Assembly: GCA_947461435.1 (NCBI GenBank)
Contig: CANHLE010000027.1
Location: 1 to 36,302, forward strand
Direction: 5' to 3'
DNA: 36,302 nucleotides
DNA from: Paracoccaceae bacterium
Lineage (GTDB): Bacteria > Pseudomonadota > Alphaproteobacteria > Rhodobacterales > Rhodobacteraceae
A model generated the notes under the pieces. That model had not been told where the DNA came from. It was given only the letters and a program-made list of their open reading frames with translations, and searched no databases. Position numbers and translations under genes: made by a program. How positions within the stretch are numbered: position 1 is the stretch's first letter; each line of letters starts with the position of its first letter. Below are positions 32,134 through 36,302 of the stretch, piece by piece.

Positions 32134-34371
32134 TCAATTGTTGTCCTTGCTCCACGAATCCCATTTTGGGGATGTCTTGATCAAACCCATTCGGCGCAAT
32201 TGGTCTGATCCACGGTACTTGCGCGACCAAAGTCCGCGCCGAATACCGGCGCCATTGAACCGCGCCAGCATGTCCCGGTAAAACCGTCCACCCAGAAAAT
32301 GCTCGCCCCGATCAACCGCCTCTTGGAACCGCGCCGTGGCATCGCCGACAAATTTGTAATGCAGCAGGGCTGTCGAGATGTCGCAGACCGGTACGTGGGT
32401 ATGCAGATGATTGTTTTCAAGGAAAATGACATCGGGATCGACCTGAACCAAGGGCGACTTGGTGATCAGGAACTGCCGTCCAGTCAACCGCCCGCGGACC
32501 CCGCCCTGAATGCTGCGATAGGGCGGTACAACGGTGTCAAAGGTTACATAGGTCTTGTCAAAGTATCTGTGCCCGCCGAATCCTTCAGTCGCGGATCCTG
32601 CCGTGGCGAACAGATCCAACATGAAAGACCCAAAACACCTTGCACCGGTGGCCTCTGCATAACCAACCAGATCGTTCAGGCTTCGCCCGGTGTCTGAACC
32701 TGGGAAAACCAGATGTTCGTCAATATCCACGAACAGCGCCCATTTGCCCTGCGCATGTAATTGGATCAAGGGGTTGATCCACATCACGCCATGCGCCGAT
32801 GCCCGGAAACTGCCCGCATGATCGTACAGCAGAACATCTGGCTGATCCAAAAGAAACGCACGCGTTCCATCGGTCGACGCGTTATCGACGATCACAAAAC
32901 TCGTCACGCCCAAGGCGCGGTAATGCGACACGAAGCGTTCGACATAGTCGATCCCGTTAAACACCACCGCAAAAACGACGACCTTGCCGGTGACGTCAGG
33001 CATGGGTGATTTTGCTGGTTCTGCTGGAACGGTTTCAGACGAAAATACGCGGTAACCGCCGGATTTGGCATGCGTGCGCCACGCGTCGATCACGCCGGCA
33101 TGATCTCCGCCCGCTTGGCGGAAATACAGGCCAATTTCGGCGCAATGGCGCTGGTCCTTAAGGGCCTGCGGCAGCGCCTCAAAGACCCGCTTTGCATCCT
33201 CATGCCGGTTGCACGCGATCAAAAGGCTGCAATACAGGCGATAGAAATAGGCATTTCCCAACGCCCGATCAACCTGGCGCTCAACAAGGGTCAGCGCCTT
33301 TGCAAGGTCCTTCTGGCTGCGCGCGGCGTTCAGAAGATAGCTGCAGTACTGCATTTCCGGGCCCGCATGCACCACATTCAAGGCGCGGTACGCCTCATAG
33401 GCCTTGCGCGCCTGACGGCGCGGCGTCGACGGATCGGTCACCGCAAGGCTCAGCCAAAGGCGGCGCGTGTTTTCACTGTTTTGATCGGGCAGCTTTCCCA
33501 TCGTCGTGCGCGCAAGGTCATAGTCATCCACGTCCAGCGCGATCAACGCGCGCAGTTCTATCCCCTCGGCCCGGTCCATCATGGTCTCGGCGCAATAGGT
33601 CAAAAGCGGCATCGTTTCGGCAAGCCGGTCAAGCCGTATCGCCACTTGCCGCAACATATGAATCACTTTTGGCGCTTGGGGGTGCTGCGCTAAATAGGTT
33701 GAACCTTCGGCCACACATTCTGCAAGCCGCCCCAACTGTTCCAAGGCGGACAGATACAGATAGGCTTCGTCCATATCCTCTCGGGTCTGTAATCCGCCCG
33801 TGCTGTTAACCAGATCCACGACTTCGTTATTGAATCCAGCCCGGCACAACACCTCCATCACCGCGCGGGTCAGGTAGATGTTGTTGTGTACGGGAAGGGC
33901 GCGCACGATCTCAACGGCCAGATCAATCTGGCCCACCGCCATCAGCCCATAAAGCTGCGCAACCCTTGCGTGGCTGGCGTCATGATCTGGATAAAGATCG
34001 ATCATGTCGCTGAGGCGAAGGTTTCCCTCATCCGTATTGCCAAGCAGAAAGTCAGACCGGACCAAGGCGTCATAAAACGTCAGTCCGGATCTGTCTTTGG
34101 CGGGTACGCTTAAAATGACGGCCCGCAGATTGCGCACGACAGTCTTATTTCCGACGATGGACTCGTGCAGCATCCAACGTGCTACAAGCTCCATATCCTT
34201 CGGAAACATCTTGACGGCAGAACGGTCAACCCAACTCAACCAGACCTGGTCTTGTTGAGCTTCTGCTATATTTATGAGATTAAGAAAATCCGCGTACGAA
34301 GCGCAGCTATTTCTTAATTCCTCACCCTCAAGTGACTCAAACGCTGGTAGCACAGCAAAATCTTTGGCCAT
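32134..34371 (-). CDS. TPR-containing glycosyltransferase (GT2/GT92-like)
   Basis: A 745-residue protein. Residues 1 to about 445 are helical with the spacing of TPR-like repeats (for example LNLINIAEAQ, LYGLMAVGQIDLAVEI, LYLSALEQLGRLAE, LTLVERQVDRALG). Residues about 462-720 form a glycosyltransferase domain of the Glyco_tranf_2_4/GT92 type: VVFAVVFNGIDYVERFVSHY, IVDNASTDGT, metal-binding DIDE at 549-552 and HTHVPVCD. No signal peptide. It is followed directly by the sulfotransferase/glycosyltransferase gene. Likely role is cell-surface glycan or exopolysaccharide synthesis; acceptor and donor are unknown. Confidence 0.78.
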   Translation of the reverse strand: MAKDFAVLPAFESLEGEELRNSCASYADFLNLINIAEAQQDQVWLSWVDRSAVKMFPKDMELVARWMLHESIVGNKTVVRNLRAVILSVPAKDRSGLTFYDALVRSDFLLGNTDEGNLRLSDMIDLYPDHDASHARVAQLYGLMAVGQIDLAVEIVRALPVHNNIYLTRAVMEVLCRAGFNNEVVDLVNSTGGLQTREDMDEAYLYLSALEQLGRLAECVAEGSTYLAQHPQAPKVIHMLRQVAIRLDRLAETMPLLTYCAETMMDRAEGIELRALIALDVDDYDLARTTMGKLPDQNSENTRRLWLSLAVTDPSTPRRQARKAYEAYRALNVVHAGPEMQYCSYLLNAARSQKDLAKALTLVERQVDRALGNAYFYRLYCSLLIACNRHEDAKRVFEALPQALKDQRHCAEIGLYFRQAGGDHAGVIDAWRTHAKSGGYRVFSSETVPAEPAKSPMPDVTGKVVVFAVVFNGIDYVERFVSHYRALGVTSFVIVDNASTDGTRAFLLDQPDVLLYDHAGSFRASAHGVMWINPLIQLHAQGKWALFVDIDEHLVFPGSDTGRSLNDLVGYAEATGARCFGSFMLDLFATAGSATEGFGGHRYFDKTYVTFDTVVPPYRSIQGGVRGRLTGRQFLITKSPLVQVDPDVIFLENNHLHTHVPVCDISTALLHYKFVGDATARFQEAVDRGEHFLGGRFYRDMLARFNGAGIRRGLWSRKYRGSDQLRRMGLIKTSPKWDSWSKDNN

Positions 34372-34403
34372 TGCAATTTCTCAGCCAATCAAAAAAAAGG
34401 ACC

Positions 34404-34754
34404 TCAGCGAACGTAGGCTGCTTCAAACGGGTCTTTTTGATCGGGCGAAAAGTTGATGACAAAGATCGGAAGCGGCTCGGTCAATTCAGCCGTGCGCGTC
34501 ACAACAATCTCGCGGGCAGTTTCAAGGAATTGAACAATAAAGGGAATAGTTGACGTCCCGCACGCCTCAAGATAGGCCGCGTAGACTTCCACCTTGTCCT
34601 GTGACTGAACGTATTCCCAAAGCTTTTGGTTCAATTCCACTTCTTCAGGGTTGTTGCAAATTTCAGCGATTGAAGCAGCATAAGCCCCAGATGCAGCAGA
34701 CGACAACAACATAGCTGCCAGTGTCGCCGCAATCTTTCCAAGATATTTATTCAT
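34404..34754 (-). CDS. Small exported protein of unknown function
   Basis: A 116-residue protein with a clear Sec signal peptide (MNKYLGKIAATLAAMLLSSA, cleavage near AYA-AS, residues 27-29). The mature part of about 88 residues has two cysteines, in EICNN and EACGT, which could form a disulfide, and is acidic and helical. I do not recognise a family. The start at 34754 gives the best signal peptide; an ATG 15 bases upstream is an alternative. It lies 32 bases ahead of the TPR-glycosyltransferase gene and may head that operon. Confidence 0.65.
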   Translation of the reverse strand: MNKYLGKIAATLAAMLLSSAASGAYAASIAEICNNPEEVELNQKLWEYVQSQDKVEVYAAYLEACGTSTIPFIVQFLETAREIVVTRTAELTEPLPIFVINFSPDQKDPFEAAYVR

Positions 34755-35356
34755 GCCAGTCCCATCCACATGCTAAGTCGATCCCGCTTTCGGGCCTTTA
34801 TAATTGTCACACCACACTGGCCTACAACCACTTGTGCCTGTTTAGGTAAGCAATTGAATGTCGTCAATACGATCTGAGTGGGAAGGCGCCGGGAGCATTT
34901 AAAAATTAGAAGTATCACGGTGTCACGACTAGATTATTAGTAGCAAAGGGATATTATAAATATCGAAAGGGTATAAAATTTTCTGTTAGAGTAATTAACT
35001 TATCCACTATGTTGCCGCACCTCAATTTTAAGGCTGGGTTCATCTTGATGCATCAGATTTTCTGGGTCGGCTGAGATTCGGCTTCGAAGAACCTTGCGTT
35101 CATCCGCCTTCGCGCCACTGATCTGACATGGCGAAAGTGTGCTTTGTTCTGAAAGCAGCGTCTCCAATCCTCAATATACGACGGTTGGTATCGGGATTTT
35201 CGCCATAGCCAACTTACAAGCAAATCCCATACATCCGGCAAGCGGTTCTGGCATGCCGATCTGCAGTGAAATGCCCAAGGCGTCAAAGACGCGACGCATC
35301 ATCTGGCTTGGCCATTCCGCCAGACAGACCGGAACCCGATATCTGGATAATGATGA
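34755..35356. other. Intergenic region without a recognisable gene
   Basis: About 600 bases. Positions 34795-35040 are strikingly AT-rich compared with the rest of the window and include a small perfect inverted repeat (GATATT-ATA-AATATC, 34950-34964); this probably holds the promoter of the minus-strand glycan operon. Positions 35050-35340 have short open frames on both strands, none with a convincing start, length or family likeness; they may be gene remnants. Confidence 0.5.
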
Positions 35357-35430
35357 TGGAGGCGGGTACCGGAATCGAACCGGTCTACACGGATTTGCAA
35401 TCCGGTACGTAACCTCTCCGCCAACCCGCC
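35357..35430 (-). tRNA. tRNA-Cys (GCA)
   Basis: A 74-nt cloverleaf on the minus strand. The acceptor stem GGCGGGT (35430-35424) pairs with ACCCGCC (35367-35361). The anticodon loop TTGCAAA gives GCA, the T arm contains GGTTCGATTCC, the discriminator is T and CCA is encoded (35359-35357). All features are normal for bacterial tRNA-Cys. Confidence 0.96.
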
Positions 35431-35485
35431 GCTCAAGGTGGGGGTGAATTACCGCATGCCAATGCGCCCTGCAAGAGGGATGCGT

Positions 35486-35544
35486 CATTCCCGACGCGGG
35501 AATGGCAAAACAGTGTTTGACCGGCCTGTGCCAAGCCCGTCAAA
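35486..35544. other. Two inverted repeats between tRNA-Cys and the phosphotransferase gene
   Basis: CATTCCCG-ACG-CGGGAATG (35486-35504) is a perfect 8-bp stem. TTTGACCGGC (35516-35525) pairs 9/10 with GCCCGTCAAA (35535-35544). They lie between the divergent promoters of tRNA-Cys and the phosphotransferase gene and may be an operator or a leader structure. Neither has a proper T-run. Confidence 0.35.
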
Positions 35545-35564
35545 TGCGGAGAAGGAGGGTACTG

Positions 35565-36302
35565 ATGACCCCACTGCACCGCGCCCTTGCCCTGCCAATC
35601 TGGCAGGGCCCCGCCACAGCAACGCCCTTGGGCGGCGGAATCACGAACATCAATTTCGTGGTCGAAGATTCCGTGCGCCGCGCCGTCGTGCGGATTGGCG
35701 ATGATATTCCCGTTCATCAGATCCTGCGCTTTAACGAGCTGGCCGCCTCCCGCGCCGCCCACGCCGCTGGCGTCTCGCCGGCGGTTCTGCATCACGAACC
35801 GGGCGTTCTTGTCATCGATTTCATCGCGGGCAAAACCCTCGCCGCACAAGATTTGCGGGACGATGCCTTGCTGGACATGGCGCTTGATCTGATCGTCAGA
35901 ACCCACCGCGATGTGCCCGGTCATCTGCGCGGTCCGGTGTTGGCGTTCTGGGTCTTTCATGTGATCCGCGATTATGTGGCCACACTTCGGGCAGGCAGCA
36001 GCCCCCATGCGCCGCTTCTGGGCGATCTTCTGGCCCAATCCGCTCTTCTGGAACGGGCCGTTGGCCCGATTGAGATGGTCTTTGGCCACAACGATCTTTT
36101 GCCCGCCAACTTCCTGTTTGACGGCGCACGTTTGTGGCTGATCGATTGGGATTATGCCGGCTTCGGCTCGCCACTTTTTGATCTTGGGGGGCTTGCGGCC
36201 AACAATGGGCTCAGCTTGGTGCAGGAAACCCGCATGCTGGGCACCTATTTCGGCCAAGAGCCTGACGAATCCCTGTGGCATCGCTACCGCGCCATGAAGG
36301 CC
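35565..36302 (+). CDS. Choline/ethanolamine kinase-like aminoglycoside phosphotransferase family protein, 5' part
   Basis: The frame is open to the end of the window (246 residues seen). It has an APH/choline-kinase fold: GGGITNINF near residue 23 as the nucleotide loop, the catalytic loop GHNDLLPANFL with H175, D177 and N182, and the metal-binding IDWDYAG with D194/D196 followed by SPLFDLGGLAANN, which is typical of choline and ethanolamine kinases. GGAGAAGGAGGG precedes the ATG at 35565. It probably phosphorylates a small alcohol such as choline; the missing C-terminus and lack of downstream genes prevent a firmer assignment. Confidence 0.82.
   Translation, partial: MTPLHRALALPIWQGPATATPLGGGITNINFVVEDSVRRAVVRIGDDIPVHQILRFNELAASRAAHAAGVSPAVLHHEPGVLVIDFIAGKTLAAQDLRDDALLDMALDLIVRTHRDVPGHLRGPVLAFWVFHVIRDYVATLRAGSSPHAPLLGDLLAQSALLERAVGPIEMVFGHNDLLPANFLFDGARLWLIDWDYAGFGSPLFDLGGLAANNGLSLVQETRMLGTYFGQEPDESLWHRYRAMKA

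Noticed and set aside
35139-35447. Small open frames running through the tRNA-Cys gene on either strand
   Set aside because: They overlap a perfect cloverleaf and lack credible starts.
35584-35603. CCCTGCC-N6-GGCAGGG inverted repeat as a terminator
   Set aside because: It is inside the first codons of the phosphotransferase gene and no T-run follows.
1-36302. CRISPR arrays, rRNA genes, insertion sequences or prophage genes
   Set aside because: No regularly spaced repeats, rRNA sequence, transposase or phage structural genes were seen anywhere in the window.

Overview
The window is chromosomal DNA of an aerobic anoxygenic or facultative phototroph of the Rhodobacterales (Roseobacter/Rhodobacter group). 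The main evidence is an LH2 antenna operon (pucB, pucA, pucC) with tandem PpsR/CrtJ-type operators, a taurine/sulfoacetaldehyde pathway of the roseobacter kind (tpa, tauR, xsc, tauE, ackA, soeABC) and a closely packed alphaproteobacterial gene layout. The species cannot be named from the sequence alone.

Positions 1-10563 (C2-sulfonate catabolism, all + strand). The 3' end of taurine-pyruvate aminotransferase is closed by a strong terminator and followed by the MocR-type regulator tauR. A tight, mostly ATGA-overlapping operon follows: xsc, a TauE/SafE sulfite exporter, acetate kinase and the cytoplasmic sulfite dehydrogenase SoeABC. Taurine nitrogen goes to alanine, the C2 unit to acetyl phosphate and then acetate plus ATP, and sulfite is either exported or oxidised to sulfate with electrons entering the quinone pool. 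TauR-like direct repeats lie in front of xsc and tauR.

Positions 10564-21644 and 24866-29892 (a sugar or sugar-conjugate catabolic regulon). Sixteen genes in four transcription blocks carry the same 16-bp element, CTAACATGYTAGYATG, at their promoters. They encode an altronate/galactarate-type dehydratase, a GntR/FCD repressor, a RhaI-like isomerase, an aldose dehydrogenase of the aldo/keto reductase family, a BtpA/SgcQ protein, an M42/SgcX hydrolase, an FGGY kinase, a creatininase-family hydrolase, a complete ABC importer, two RbsD/FucU mutarotases, an SGNH esterase and a ribokinase-like kinase. The gene combination matches no pathway I can name. It is the best candidate here for an undescribed system.

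Positions 21645-24823 (photosynthesis island). The pucBAC operon and one hypothetical gene sit between the two permease genes and the binding-protein/ATPase genes of the same importer. The PucA sequence has Phe44-Leu45, the signature of blue-shifted (B800-820-like) LH2, and a long C-terminal tail.

Positions 29938-34754 (minus strand) form a surface-polysaccharide-type cluster: a small exported protein, a TPR-glycosyltransferase, a sulfotransferase/glycosyltransferase fusion and a small unknown protein. Positions 34755-35356 are AT-rich and hold no recognisable gene. A tRNA-Cys (minus) and the 5' part of a choline-kinase-like phosphotransferase (+, running off the end) close the window.
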